Part shown: piece by piece, positions 15,496 to 24,174 of the stretch | How positions within the stretch are numbered: position 1 is the stretch's first letter | Layout: every line of letters begins with the position of its first letter | Assembly: GCF_007859315.1 (NCBI RefSeq) | Contig: NZ_VOHA01000001.1 | Span: 682,001-746,000, forward strand | Direction: 5' to 3' | Source: Reyranella sp. CPCC 100927 | GTDB taxonomy: Bacteria; Pseudomonadota; Alphaproteobacteria; Reyranellales; Reyranellaceae | Length of the DNA: 64,000 nt | Notes under the pieces: generated by a model | What the model was told of the DNA's origin: nothing | The model's input: the letters and a program-made list of their open reading frames with translations, nothing else | Databases searched by the model: none | Made by a program: the position numbers and the translations under genes

Positions 15496-17802
15496 ATGCA
15501 GGACGATCCGACAGCGCCGGTTCGCAAGTTCCAGACCCCGATAGACGGCGATCTGGTGATCGGCCTGCGGCCGGGCACCCGGGTGGGACGCTATGAGCTG
15601 ATGCATGTCCTGGGACACGGCGGCTTTGGCATCACCTATCAGGCGCGCGATCGGCAACTGAACCGGGACGTTGCCATCAAGGAATATCTGCCGACCCCGT
15701 TTGCGGGTCGCCAAGGCGATCAGGTCGTGCCGCATGCGACGAACCTGGTCGACGATTTCGTCTGGGGCCGTGACCGTTTTCTCGAGGAGGCCAAGACGCT
15801 GGCGCGCCTCACGGACGCGGCCGGCATCGTCAACGTGTTCGACCTCGTGGAAGCCAACGGCACCGCCTACATGGTCATGGAGCTGGTGGCCGGCGACACC
15901 TTGGAGATGGTGTTGTCGCGCCAACGGTTCCTGCCGCAGCAGGCGATTGAGACAGTGCTGGCGCCGCTGCTCGACGGGCTGGAGCGCGTCCATGCCACCG
16001 GCTTTCTGCACCGTGATATCAAGCCGGCGAATATCCTGGTGGATGCGCAGGGCAAGGCGACGCTGATCGACTTCGGCGCCTCGCGCCAGGCGCTGGGTGA
16101 TCGCACCCGCGTGATGACGGCCGTCTATACGCCAGGCTATGCCGCGGTCGAGCAGATGACATCGGCGCAGCAGGGCCCGTGGACCGACATCTACGCCTTG
16201 GCCGGCACGCTCTATCACTGCGTCGCCGGCGAGCCGCCGGTCGGCGCCATGGATCGCATGATGCACGACCGCTGCGTGCCCGCGATGCAGCGCGGCGCCG
16301 GCCGTTACGATCCGAAATTCCTGGCTGCCGTAGATCGCGGCCTTCGACTGAAGCCAGCCGATCGGCCGCAGACCGTGGCCGAATGGCGCCAGACGTTTGC
16401 GCGTGCATCATCCCATGATCGGCCAAAGCCCGTCTGGCGACGGGCATGGATCGGCGCTGCGGCGGGCGGCCTTGCCCTCGCCGGTGTGGCGGCCGCCATT
16501 GTCTTGCCGCTAGGGCCACGACCGCGGGAGCCGGACACGGCGCAGCCAACGGCAGAGCAGGAGCGTCTGGCGCAGGAGAAGCGTGAGAGCGAGGCCAAGG
16601 CGGCCGCTGAGCAGGAGCGCCGGGCGAAGGAGAAGCGCGAAGCCGATGCGCGCACCGCCGCTGAGCAGGAAAGGCTGGCCAAGGAGAAGCGTGAGGCCGA
16701 CACACGCGCGGCCGAACAGGAGCGATTGGCCAAGGAAAAGCGCGCCGCCGACGCGAAGGCTGCTGCGGAGCAGGAGCGCCTGGCGAAGGCCGCGGCTGAA
16801 AAGCCGCCATCGTTGTCGGAGAGCGAGAAGGGACTGGTGCGGCGGAGCCTGGTCAATGCCGGCTATGACCCAAGCTACGGCAGCTACCAGAGCGACCAGG
16901 GCCTGCGTGATGCCATACGACGCTTCCAGGCCGCGCGTGGGTTTGACGCCACCGGCACGGTGAATGCCGATCAGTTGGCAATTCTAATATCGATCAGCGG
17001 CGGTCCGACGCCTGTCGAGGTCGCCGCCGATCTGTTTCGCAAGCAGGTCCTGCCGCAGCTGAAAGCGGTTGGCGTCCAGGACGTCGAACTGGGTGTGCAG
17101 CAGGCTTTCCTGGATGTGGCGGCGCGCGGTGGCATTGCCACAGCGAGCTTGCGGCCGGCGAGCGACGGGTCACTCGAGCGCCTGATGGCGCTGTCGTCGA
17201 TGCGCCAGTCGATCGCCGACTACCAGAAGCGCAACGGCCTGCTGGTGACGGGTTTCCTGACCCGGACGACACTGGATCAATGGGTGGCCAGCACCGTCCC
17301 TTTGAAGAAGCAGCCGGTATTGGACTATCTCGCGATCAACAATGTGCAGTGGTTCTCGAGCTGGGCTGCCGTCGAGTTCATCGAGAACAACGACCGCATG
17401 TGTGGACTGCTGAGCTTTGCCGTCAACGTCGAAGGTCCGCTGGATGGCGACTGGGCGCCGGCGATCGTGTTCTGGACCGAGGCGCAGCCGGGTCCCGGCA
17501 AGGCCGGCAGCTACTGGGCGGCGCTGATGTCGGCCTCGGCTCAGTACAAGATCGTGAGCGTCGCGTTCGATGGTGGAGATCCGACGACGGTCGACGAACG
17601 CAAGACCGACAGGAAGGGGAACAAAGAACTCTACAACGGTTCTGTCATCAACATGAACAAGTGGGCGTGGGCGAGCACCGCCGAACTGGCATTGGAGGGC
17701 CGTTTTGGTCCGCTCTGGCTGGATTTCTCGGGCATCGGCTTCCAGCGCGCAGCGCAGCAGTTCGTGACCTGTACCGGTGGACACGTCCGGCCGCCGCAAT
17801 AG
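15496..17802 (+). CDS. Transmembrane Ser/Thr protein kinase with C-terminal PG-binding-like repeats
   Basis: A 768-residue protein. The kinase domain (about 33-302) has all key parts: glycine loop GHGGFG (40-45), VAIK Lys62, HRDIKPAN Asp174, DFG Asp192. One helix (about 318-340) crosses the inner membrane. A charged coiled coil of AEQERLAKEKREAD-type repeats (351-435) follows, then a peptidoglycan-binding-like unit (about 440-500, ending DATGTVNADQLA) and a weaker second one (567-598). The last ~150 residues are unassigned. The cytoplasmic kinase is thus joined to a periplasmic sensor. ATG 15496 has GGGGAGGG seven bases upstream; an earlier ATG (15475) lacks this. Confidence 0.88.
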   Translation: MQDDPTAPVRKFQTPIDGDLVIGLRPGTRVGRYELMHVLGHGGFGITYQARDRQLNRDVAIKEYLPTPFAGRQGDQVVPHATNLVDDFVWGRDRFLEEAKTLARLTDAAGIVNVFDLVEANGTAYMVMELVAGDTLEMVLSRQRFLPQQAIETVLAPLLDGLERVHATGFLHRDIKPANILVDAQGKATLIDFGASRQALGDRTRVMTAVYTPGYAAVEQMTSAQQGPWTDIYALAGTLYHCVAGEPPVGAMDRMMHDRCVPAMQRGAGRYDPKFLAAVDRGLRLKPADRPQTVAEWRQTFARASSHDRPKPVWRRAWIGAAAGGLALAGVAAAIVLPLGPRPREPDTAQPTAEQERLAQEKRESEAKAAAEQERRAKEKREADARTAAEQERLAKEKREADTRAAEQERLAKEKRAADAKAAAEQERLAKAAAEKPPSLSESEKGLVRRSLVNAGYDPSYGSYQSDQGLRDAIRRFQAARGFDATGTVNADQLAILISISGGPTPVEVAADLFRKQVLPQLKAVGVQDVELGVQQAFLDVAARGGIATASLRPASDGSLERLMALSSMRQSIADYQKRNGLLVTGFLTRTTLDQWVASTVPLKKQPVLDYLAINNVQWFSSWAAVEFIENNDRMCGLLSFAVNVEGPLDGDWAPAIVFWTEAQPGPGKAGSYWAALMSASAQYKIVSVAFDGGDPTTVDERKTDRKGNKELYNGSVINMNKWAWASTAELALEGRFGPLWLDFSGIGFQRAAQQFVTCTGGHVRPPQ

Positions 17803-17884
17803 CACCCAAATGTTCCTTCAGCTTGCCCCGCAGCGCGCGGTTGGCATTGGGGACCGTTGCTTGTGGTACGATAGGACGAAGTTC

Positions 17885-18241
17885 ATGCACGATCGTAGAT
17901 CATGGTTCATCACGGCCGTTGTCGTGGCGCTTTGTCTGGGTGCGGGAAGCAGCCACGCTCAAAGCCCGCGCACGACAGATGTTCTGCGCGGCTGCCGCGA
18001 TATCATGAACACGATCCCCAAGGAGCCGAAGCTCGCCGCCACCTGCTTCGATGTCGTGCGGACTGTTCTGGAGCTGGGGCGAGACCTCAAGACATCGCCG
18101 TCTTGTCCGCCGGCGGGGACGGACAGTGGTGCCGCCGTGTCCGTCGTTCTCCGCTATGCCGATGCGAAACCCGACCGCACGGGTGAGCCCTTCGGCCGCT
18201 TCGTGGCCGAAGCCCTGGCGCAGGCGTGGCCGTGTCGGTGA
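17885..18241 (+). CDS. Small exported protein, Rap1a/Tai-like
   Basis: A 118-residue protein with a Sec signal (WFITAVVVALCLGAGSSHAQ). The mature part has four Cys residues: GCRD, ATCFD, PSCPP and a final WPCR. The end AVSVVLRYADAKPDRTGEPFGRF...ALAQAWPC closely follows the pattern of Rap1a/Tai immunity proteins (yl..hPe......lv..AL...fPC). In type VI secretion such proteins block Tae4 amidases, but no effector or secretion gene is here. Its place 82 bp behind the peptidoglycan-sensing kinase suggests an envelope role. The fold call is moderate. Confidence 0.6.
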   Translation: MHDRRSWFITAVVVALCLGAGSSHAQSPRTTDVLRGCRDIMNTIPKEPKLAATCFDVVRTVLELGRDLKTSPSCPPAGTDSGAAVSVVLRYADAKPDRTGEPFGRFVAEALAQAWPCR

Positions 18242-18272
18242 GCGGCCACCGCCGCATCCGAAGCGTCCTGCG

Positions 18273-18512
18273 CTAGCAGAAATTGCGACCGCAACTCGTG
18301 CGCTGCGAGGGCATCAAGGTCCAGGTCGGCGCTTTCGGCGGCGGCGTATAGACGGGTCGTGGCCGGCTGGCATGGTCGGTCACGGTCGGCGTCTGGCCGG
18401 TCGGCTCCGCCAGCGGTGGCGGCGGGGGCAGGGCATGGGTCTGGCCGGCGCTCGTGCCATCGCAGCCGGCCAGCGCCGCCAGCAGCACCAGCGCTGCGGT
18501 CGATCTCACCAT
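18273..18512 (-). CDS. Small Pro-rich lipoprotein
   Basis: A 79-residue protein with lipobox LAGC (Cys17) after a short hydrophobic signal. The mature part is dominated by Pro and Thr and carries two Cys near its end (TSCGRNFC). The sequence GGAGATTGCC precedes the ATG. It lies nine bases downstream of the next lipoprotein gene and is probably cotranscribed with it. Function unknown. Confidence 0.6.
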   Translation of the reverse strand: MVRSTAALVLLAALAGCDGTSAGQTHALPPPPPLAEPTGQTPTVTDHASRPRPVYTPPPKAPTWTLMPSQRTSCGRNFC

Positions 18513-18521
18513 GGCAATCTC

Positions 18522-18902
18522 CTACTGATAGACGAAGCCGGTGCCGCTGCACTCGGCGCCGACACCGCCAGGCGAGGCGCATTGCACGTCCACAAAACCG
18601 TCGAGCCCGTTTTTCGCGCCGGTTTCCCGGATGGCGTTGAACAGAAACTCCTGGCCGACATAGCCGCTGCGGCGTGCCGTCAGGCTGCCGACGCGGATGA
18701 AGCGCTGCGCCGGCTGGTCTCCCACGAACAGGATCACCACGTCGTTCGGTGCCTTGCCGCTGCGCGCGTAGGCCAGTGTCGGCGTGAAGTCGGCGCCGCC
18801 CGAGAAGGTGAGGCCGCCGCCGCCGCAACCTGCCAGGCACAGCCCCAGTCCCATGGCGACACCTGATCTGACGGCGCGCCCCGTGGTCGGTCTCAGTCGC
18901 AT
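18522..18902 (-). CDS. Lipoprotein, unknown function
   Basis: A 126-residue protein with lipobox LAGC (Cys26). The mature part has SGGADFTPTLAYARSGKAPNDVVILFVGDQPAQRFIRVGSLTARRSG and ends SGTGFVYQ, with two Cys (VQCAS, AECSG) that may form a disulfide. It looks like a compact beta-rich domain, but I do not recognise the family. Palindrome P2 lies about 54 bases upstream of its ATG. Together with the following Pro-rich lipoprotein gene it forms a two-gene unit convergent with the kinase and Rap1a-like genes. Confidence 0.65.
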   Translation of the reverse strand: MRLRPTTGRAVRSGVAMGLGLCLAGCGGGGLTFSGGADFTPTLAYARSGKAPNDVVILFVGDQPAQRFIRVGSLTARRSGYVGQEFLFNAIRETGAKNGLDGFVDVQCASPGGVGAECSGTGFVYQ

Positions 18903-18953
18903 GCGATGCTCCGTGGAATTCGCACCTGATTGTCGCTGGCGGGAATGCGGCGC

Positions 18954-18975
18954 ACATCACCCTGTCGGGTGATGT
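18954..18975. promoter_or_regulatory. Palindrome P2 between lipoprotein gene and aroA
   Basis: ACATCACCC-TGTC-GGGTGATGT has perfect 9-bp arms. The inner 16 bases share both arms with palindrome P1 at 15419-15434. It sits in the divergent region between the minus-strand lipoprotein unit and aroA, with no T-tract on either side. A shared operator is more likely than a terminator. Confidence 0.6.
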
Positions 18976-19101
18976 CGGCGCGAATGTTCGCGGCATACGC
19001 GGTAGCCGCCGCACCGGGCCGCGTGCTAGAGGTGCCGCGCATCAACCTGGAGGCCCGTCCTGTCCGCGTCGTCCGCATCCCAGAAGCTGGTTTCCGCGCC
19101 C

Positions 19102-20400
19102 GTGGCGCACCTGGAGGGCCGCGTGCGCGCGCCGGGCGACAAGTCGATCTCGCATCGCGCGCTGATGTTCGGCGCCGTGACCGTCGGCGAGACGACCATC
19201 GAGGGCCTGCTGGAAGGCGAGGACATCCTCTCCAGCGCCGCGGCGCTGCGCTCGCTGGGCGCGACCGTCGACCGTACAGGTGCGGGCGCCTGGTGCGTGC
19301 GCGGCGTCGGCGTCGGCGGCTTCCGCGAGCCATCCGATGTGCTCGATATGGGCAACTCCGGCACCGCGGCGCGGCTGCTGTCGGGGCTGATCGCCAGTCA
19401 CGCCTTTACCAGCTTCATGACCGGCGATGCCTCAATGCGGCGCCGACCGATGATGCGCGTGATCGAGCCGCTCTCGCGCATGGGGGCTCGCTTTATCGCC
19501 CGCGAGGGCGGCCGTTTGCCGATGGCCGTCACGGGCGCGCCCACGATGCTGCCGATCGAGTACCGCCTGCCGGTGGCATCGGCCCAGGTGAAGTCGGCAA
19601 TCCTGCTGGCCGGGCTGAACACGCCGGGCGAGACCACGGTCATCGAGCCCGAGCCGACGCGCGATCATACCGAGCGCATGCTGCAGGGCTTCGGTGCCAC
19701 GGTACGCACCCGGGCGCTCGATGACGGCGCGCGCGCCATCACCATCGTCGGCCAGCCGGAACTGGCCGGCAACCGCCACATCGTGGTGCCGGGTGACCCA
19801 TCATCGGCTGCTTTCGCGGTGGTGGCGGCGGCCATCCGGCCGGGCAGCGACGTGCTGGTGGAGAATGTCGGCATCAACCCGACGCGGGCCGGTCTCTACG
19901 AGACGCTGCGCGAGATGGGTGCGGCGCTGACCTTTGAGAATGAACGCGTGATGGGCGGCGAGTCGGTGGCCGACATTCGCGTCAGGGGTGGCGCTCTGAA
20001 GGGTATCGATGTGCCGCCGCACCGGGCCCCCAGCATGATCGACGAATACCCGATCCTCGCCGTCGCGGCCGCCTGTGCCGATGGCACCACGCGCATGCAG
20101 GGCGTCGCCGAGCTGCGCGCCAAGGAGAGCGACCGGCTGGCCAGCGTCGCCGCCGGGCTCGAGGCCAACGGCGTGCGCTTCGAGATCGGTGCCGACTATC
20201 TGCACGTTCAGGGTTGCAACGGCGCTCCGCCGGGCGGCGGCCTGGTGGCAACGCACCTCGATCACCGCATTGCGATGGCCTTCCTGGTGCTGGGCACGGC
20301 GGCGAAGGCCACCGTTGCCGTCGACGACGGTGCCACAATCAACACCAGCTTCCCGGGTTTCGCCGCCCTGATGAACGGCCTGGGCGCGAAAATAACCTGA
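19102..20400 (+). CDS. aroA: 3-phosphoshikimate 1-carboxyvinyltransferase (EPSP synthase)
   Basis: This enzyme joins PEP to shikimate-3-phosphate in aromatic amino-acid synthesis. 432 residues are visible from GTG 19102, with [30 protein letters not shown], the RPM region, and [11 protein letters not shown]. The N-terminus looks short: the strand expected before the first Gly is encoded upstream in the same frame (QKLVSAP) but without any ATG, GTG or TTG. GGAGG lies at 19048-19052, seven bases before a CTG in another frame that reads LSASSAS and would join aroA if the C-run at 19078-19081 were one base shorter. The start is therefore uncertain. Confidence 0.95.
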   Translation: MAHLEGRVRAPGDKSISHRALMFGAVTVGETTIEGLLEGEDILSSAAALRSLGATVDRTGAGAWCVRGVGVGGFREPSDVLDMGNSGTAARLLSGLIASHAFTSFMTGDASMRRRPMMRVIEPLSRMGARFIAREGGRLPMAVTGAPTMLPIEYRLPVASAQVKSAILLAGLNTPGETTVIEPEPTRDHTERMLQGFGATVRTRALDDGARAITIVGQPELAGNRHIVVPGDPSSAAFAVVAAAIRPGSDVLVENVGINPTRAGLYETLREMGAALTFENERVMGGESVADIRVRGGALKGIDVPPHRAPSMIDEYPILAVAAACADGTTRMQGVAELRAKESDRLASVAAGLEANGVRFEIGADYLHVQGCNGAPPGGGLVATHLDHRIAMAFLVLGTAAKATVAVDDGATINTSFPGFAALMNGLGAKIT

Positions 20401-20433
20401 CGCTCCTCCGTGCAGTGGGAGGAGGAAAGGCCC

Positions 20434-21885
20434 CTACAGGTACGGAATCGCCTGTCGCGGGAAGATGTTGACGTTGCCGCCGCCGGGTATGCCGCTGGAC
20501 GTGGGTTTGACCTTGGTCGGCGTACCGGGTGAGTTGACCTGCATCTTGCTCTTCCCGGTGAGCCCATCGACATTGAAGCCGATGCCGTTGGTGACGCAGG
20601 TCAGCCGCTCGATGTGTGCGCCCGCCGACGGCACCAGTTGAATCTGGATGCCGGTACCCGAGGGAATTCGTCCCTTCAGGTGATCGAGGCAGATCTCGAG
20701 GCCGAACTTGATCCCGTCGATCGTGAAGATCGACCCGCCCATGCGCTCGTCCGTGAATGTGCTGGAACCGCCGCCATCGCGCGACCCGGGAACCGACAAG
20801 GCTGGCAGCACCCGCCCCCTGATCTCGATCCTGCGATCGTTGTTCCAGGGGTCGAGGATGGCCGTGTTGTCGAAGCCTGTTTGGTTCTTGCCCTCTTGCA
20901 ACGCCTGTGGGCTTGCGAAGCGACGGAAGTCGATGTGGGAGACGTATTCCTTTTCGATGACGTGGGCGTTCTTGAGGTCGTCCTCGCCACCCTTTTGGAT
21001 CAAGGCCACGTTGTCGATGCGCGCGCCGAGCCTGGCCTCGAACACGCTGCCGGGCGGGCAGGTGCGGCACACATACTGGTTGCCCCTGCGGACGAAGTTG
21101 TTGGCGCCGACCTTTCGGCAGCGCCGGCAGGCAAGGCGGTCGTCGAACGACGCACCGATCACCGTTCCGAACACGAACAGCCAATCCTTGAAGCGGCTAT
21201 GGCGGGTGAAGGTCCGCAGATTGTCGAAAATCTCGCTCACATAGGATATGTCGTAGGCGCCCTGGCGCCCGCGAAAGAAGAACTCCGGGGCCATGAAGAT
21301 CTTCAGCGTCTTGTCGTCGTCCGGATCGGACCCATGCGCCGCCGTGTAGTGGCTGTAGGCAGCGTCGATCGCCTGCCGCAGGTTGAAGCACCGCGCCATG
21401 CTGTCGACTTTGTCGCCCGTGCCGCCGCTGTACTCGACCAGGTTGTTGTAGTCCCACTGTGTGCCGGACCATGTCGCCTTGAAGAGGTTCTCGTCGAACT
21501 TGCCGGTCAGGACGCCGTATCCGACGCAGCTCACATATTTGTACTTGTGAGCCGAAGAGGTCAGGCCGGCTTCCTTGCGAGCAGCTTCGTCAAGGTCGGT
21601 CAGCAGCTTCGGCAAAGGTGCGAAAGCATAGGCTCGCTTCCATGCCCGTTCGAAGGCCTCGATTTGCTCGTGGATTGACATGGCGACATTGCGCTTCGCC
21701 ATGGCTGAAAACGCCTGTTCGTAGAGCTTGATCTCGTCGCCGATTTTCAGCAGGGCCTGACGGAGGCTGGCCGGCCAGCTGTTGTCAATGCCGCGGGCCT
21801 GGTTATGCCAGACCGAGTGCTTGGGGATCGCTGCGGTGGCTGGCACGACGGTCGCCGGCTTGAGCTGCGCCAAGGGGCTCGACAT
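20434..21885 (-). CDS. Nitrilase-fold (carbon-nitrogen hydrolase-like) protein with inserted zinc ribbon
   Basis: A 483-residue protein I place in the nitrilase superfamily from three motifs in the right order: IFMAPEFFFRG (Glu201), VIEKEYVSHIDF (Lys312) and FGLEICLDH (Cys399), the Glu-Lys-Cys triad. Such enzymes hydrolyse or condense amides or nitriles. Unusually, a zinc ribbon (C253-x2-C256 ... C273-x2-C276) is inserted between Glu and Lys, in a loop normally near the active site. The first ~190 residues are helical and unassigned. The C-terminus ends in a Gly/Pro-rich tail. It is alone, convergent with aroA and divergent from kdp. Substrate unknown. Confidence 0.65.
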   Translation of the reverse strand: MSSPLAQLKPATVVPATAAIPKHSVWHNQARGIDNSWPASLRQALLKIGDEIKLYEQAFSAMAKRNVAMSIHEQIEAFERAWKRAYAFAPLPKLLTDLDEAARKEAGLTSSAHKYKYVSCVGYGVLTGKFDENLFKATWSGTQWDYNNLVEYSGGTGDKVDSMARCFNLRQAIDAAYSHYTAAHGSDPDDDKTLKIFMAPEFFFRGRQGAYDISYVSEIFDNLRTFTRHSRFKDWLFVFGTVIGASFDDRLACRRCRKVGANNFVRRGNQYVCRTCPPGSVFEARLGARIDNVALIQKGGEDDLKNAHVIEKEYVSHIDFRRFASPQALQEGKNQTGFDNTAILDPWNNDRRIEIRGRVLPALSVPGSRDGGGSSTFTDERMGGSIFTIDGIKFGLEICLDHLKGRIPSGTGIQIQLVPSAGAHIERLTCVTNGIGFNVDGLTGKSKMQVNSPGTPTKVKPTSSGIPGGGNVNIFPRQAIPYL

Positions 21886-22167
21886 GATGATCTCCCCGCC
21901 ATCGGGATAGCGTTTGTGCGTGGAATGCTGTCGGCAACGTGATCACCGGCGATGATGCGGGTATCGGTGCCGAAACCGGCATTAAGAGTTCTTAAAAAAA
22001 GTGAAACCGCCTGCGGTTGTATTTCGAACCGCTGGGACAGGGCCGACCGGAAATTCCTATGCGTTCTTTATGACGGGGGGCGCCGAGCCGCCTCGAATTC
22101 CTATCCGCACACCGCCTCATATGCGGCTCGCAGCGCTCCCGTCGGGACGCGCGATGGAGTTCCTTTG
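21886..22167. promoter_or_regulatory. Divergent region upstream of the kdp operon
   Basis: 282 bases without a confident gene. AATTCCTAT occurs twice as a direct repeat (22052-22060 and 22096-22104), 44 bp apart, about four helical turns, upstream of the small ORF and kdpF. An A-rich segment with CTTAAAAAAAG lies at about 21995. The repeat is a candidate KdpE site. I see no convincing riboswitch fold. Confidence 0.4.
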
Positions 22168-22251
22168 ATGCTCGACATCCTGTTCCTGGGTGGCGGCTGC
22201 GCCTTCATGCTGCTGATGGTGGCGTACGAAGCGCTGTGCCGCCGGTTGTGA
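22168..22251 (+). CDS. 27-residue membrane protein at the head of the kdp operon
   Basis: Starts MLDILFLGGGCAFMLLMVAYEAL and ends CRRL: one hydrophobic helix with a basic end. GGAG lies eight bases upstream of the ATG, and the stop is seven bases before kdpF. Similar small ORFs before kdpF are, as far as I recall, common in Proteobacteria but usually unnamed. It may stabilise the Kdp complex as KdpF does. Too short for most gene finders. Confidence 0.6.
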   Translation: MLDILFLGGGCAFMLLMVAYEALCRRL

Positions 22252-22258
22252 GGCCGTC

Positions 22259-22348
22259 ATGACGCTCGACTACGCCCTTGGCGGTCTGCTGACCGTCTTT
22301 CTTCTCGCCTATCTCGCCGTCGCCTTGACGCGGCCGGAGAAATTCTGA
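22259..22348 (+). CDS. kdpF: K+-transporting ATPase subunit KdpF
   Basis: A 29-residue single-helix protein, [20 protein letters not shown] then VALTRPEKF. The end RPEKF is the typical KdpF signature and the length is normal. KdpF stabilises the KdpABC complex in the inner membrane. It lies between the small leader ORF and kdpA, eight bases before the latter. Confidence 0.9.
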   Translation: MTLDYALGGLLTVFLLAYLAVALTRPEKF

Positions 22349-22356
22349 GGCCCGTC

Positions 22357-24066
22357 ATGACCGTCAACGGTTGGATTCAGATCCTGATTTTCATCGCCAT
22401 CATCGTGGCGCTGGCGCGCCCGATCGGCGGTTACATGGATCGCGTACTGCAGGGCGAGAGGACCTTCCTGTCGCCGGTGCTGGGACCGGTCGAACGCGGC
22501 TTCTATTGGTTGGCCGGCGTCAAGCCGACAGAAAACCAGAGTTGGTGGGCGTACGGCAGCGGCATGCTGATCTTCCACCTGTTCGGCTTCGTCCTGCTCT
22601 ACGGATTGCAGCGCCTGCAGGGCATGCTGCCGTTCAACCCGCAGGATATGGGCGCGGTGGCCGCCGACCTTGCCGCCAACACGGCCATCAGCTTCATCAC
22701 CAATACCAACTGGCAGAACTACGGCGGCGAAAGCACCATGAGCTACCTGGTGCAGATGGCTGGCCTGACGGTACAGAACTTCACGTCGGCTGCCACTGGT
22801 ATCGCGCTGGCCGTGGCGCTGACGCGTGGCTTTGCCAGCGCCGAGTCCAAAGGCATCGGCAACTTCTGGGCCGACCTGACGCGCATCACGCTCTACGTTC
22901 TGCTGCCGATGTGCATCGTGCTGACGCTCTTCTATGTGTGGCAGGGTGTGCCGCAGAACCTGTCGGCCTATGTCGAGGCGACGACGGTCGAGGGCGGCAA
23001 GCAGGTCATCGCGCAGGGGCCGGTGGCCTCGCAGCTTGCCATCAAGATGCTGGGCACCAACGGCGGTGGCTTCTTCAACACCAACTCGGCGCACCCCTAC
23101 GAGAACCCGACGGCGTTGTCGAACCTGGTGCAGATGCTCAGCATCTTCGTGCTGGGCGCTGCGATGACCAACGTCTTCGGGCGTCGGGTCGGTGACGAAC
23201 GCCAGGGCTGGGCGATCTTTGCCGCCATGGGCGTGCTGTTCGTGGTCGGTGTCGTCATCACCTACTGGGCCGAGGCCGGCGGCAATCCGCTGCTGACGGC
23301 GGTCGGCGTCGATCCGTCCGCCGGCAACATGGAAGGCAAGGAAGTGCGCTTCGGTGCAGCGATGTCGGCGCTGTTCGCCGTCGTCACCACCGCGGCATCG
23401 TGCGGCGCTGTCAATGCCATGCACGACAGCTTCATGCCGCTGGGCGGCGCGATACCCCTGATCAACATGCTGCTGGGTGAGGTGATCGTGGGCGGTGTCG
23501 GCGCCGGCCTCTACGGCATGCTGCTGTTCGCCATCCTGTCGGTGTTCATCGCCGGCCTGATGGTGGGTCGCACGCCCGAGTATGTCGGCAAGAAGATCGA
23601 GGCACGCGAGGTCAAGATGACCATGCTGGCCGTGCTGTGCCTGCCGCTGGTGGTGCTGGGCTTCACGGCGCTGGCCACGGTATTGCCGGTCGGCCTGGCC
23701 GGTCCGGCCGCCGCCGGGCCGCACGGCTTCTCCGAGATCTTCTACGCCTTCACCTCCGGCGCCGCCAACAACGGCAGCGCCTTCGGCGGCCTGACCGGCA
23801 ATACGATGTTCTACAACTCGACGATCGCCATCACGATGGCGGTCGGACGGTTCGCGATGATCGTGCCGATGCTGGCCGTCGCCGGATCACTTGCCGGCAA
23901 GCGCAAGACGGCAGTGTCGGTGGGCACGTTCCCGACCCATGGCGGCCTGTTCATCGGCCTGCTGATCGGCGTCGTGCTGATCGTGGGCGGCCTGACCTAC
24001 TTCCCGGCCCTGGCGTTGGGCCCCATCGCCGAGCACTTCGCGATGCTCGCCGGCACGGTGTTCTGA
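22357..24066 (+). CDS. kdpA: K+-transporting ATPase subunit A (channel-like)
   Basis: A 569-residue polytopic protein that forms the K+-selective pathway of the KdpFABC pump. It shows the four selectivity-filter-like regions of the family: [57 protein letters not shown] and [13 protein letters not shown]. Length and order match E. coli KdpA. It is separated from kdpB by a class 1 palindromic repeat, which could modulate transcript ends within the operon. Confidence 0.97.
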   Translation: MTVNGWIQILIFIAIIVALARPIGGYMDRVLQGERTFLSPVLGPVERGFYWLAGVKPTENQSWWAYGSGMLIFHLFGFVLLYGLQRLQGMLPFNPQDMGAVAADLAANTAISFITNTNWQNYGGESTMSYLVQMAGLTVQNFTSAATGIALAVALTRGFASAESKGIGNFWADLTRITLYVLLPMCIVLTLFYVWQGVPQNLSAYVEATTVEGGKQVIAQGPVASQLAIKMLGTNGGGFFNTNSAHPYENPTALSNLVQMLSIFVLGAAMTNVFGRRVGDERQGWAIFAAMGVLFVVGVVITYWAEAGGNPLLTAVGVDPSAGNMEGKEVRFGAAMSALFAVVTTAASCGAVNAMHDSFMPLGGAIPLINMLLGEVIVGGVGAGLYGMLLFAILSVFIAGLMVGRTPEYVGKKIEAREVKMTMLAVLCLPLVVLGFTALATVLPVGLAGPAAAGPHGFSEIFYAFTSGAANNGSAFGGLTGNTMFYNSTIAITMAVGRFAMIVPMLAVAGSLAGKRKTAVSVGTFPTHGGLFIGLLIGVVLIVGGLTYFPALALGPIAEHFAMLAGTVF

Positions 24067-24068
24067 GC

Positions 24069-24147
24069 CTGGGAGCGCGGGCGTCCCGCCCGCTCAGGCG
24101 AACGCCAGGTTTTCGCCTCGATGCGGGCCAGAGGCCCGCGCTCCCAG
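24069..24147. repeat. Palindromic repeat, class 1, copy B (between kdpA and kdpB)
   Basis: CTGGGAGCGCGGGCGTCCCG opens the element and CCCGCGCTCCCAG closes it; both halves are nearly exact inverted complements. It occupies almost the whole intergenic space between kdpA and kdpB. In RNA it would fold into a long GC-rich hairpin. Confidence 0.85.
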
Positions 24148-24174
24148 GGGAAGAAGATGTAACGGAGACTGACA

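Noticed and set aside
17885-18241. Rap1a/Tai-like protein considered as half of a type VI effector-immunity pair
   Set aside because: No Tae4-like amidase, VgrG, Hcp or PAAR gene is in the window, so I keep only the fold-level similarity.
21920-22160. A possible riboswitch leader upstream of kdp
   Set aside because: The region has GC-rich stems but I could not match it to the ydaO/c-di-AMP or another known K+-related riboswitch class, and no terminator or sequestering hairpin is clear.
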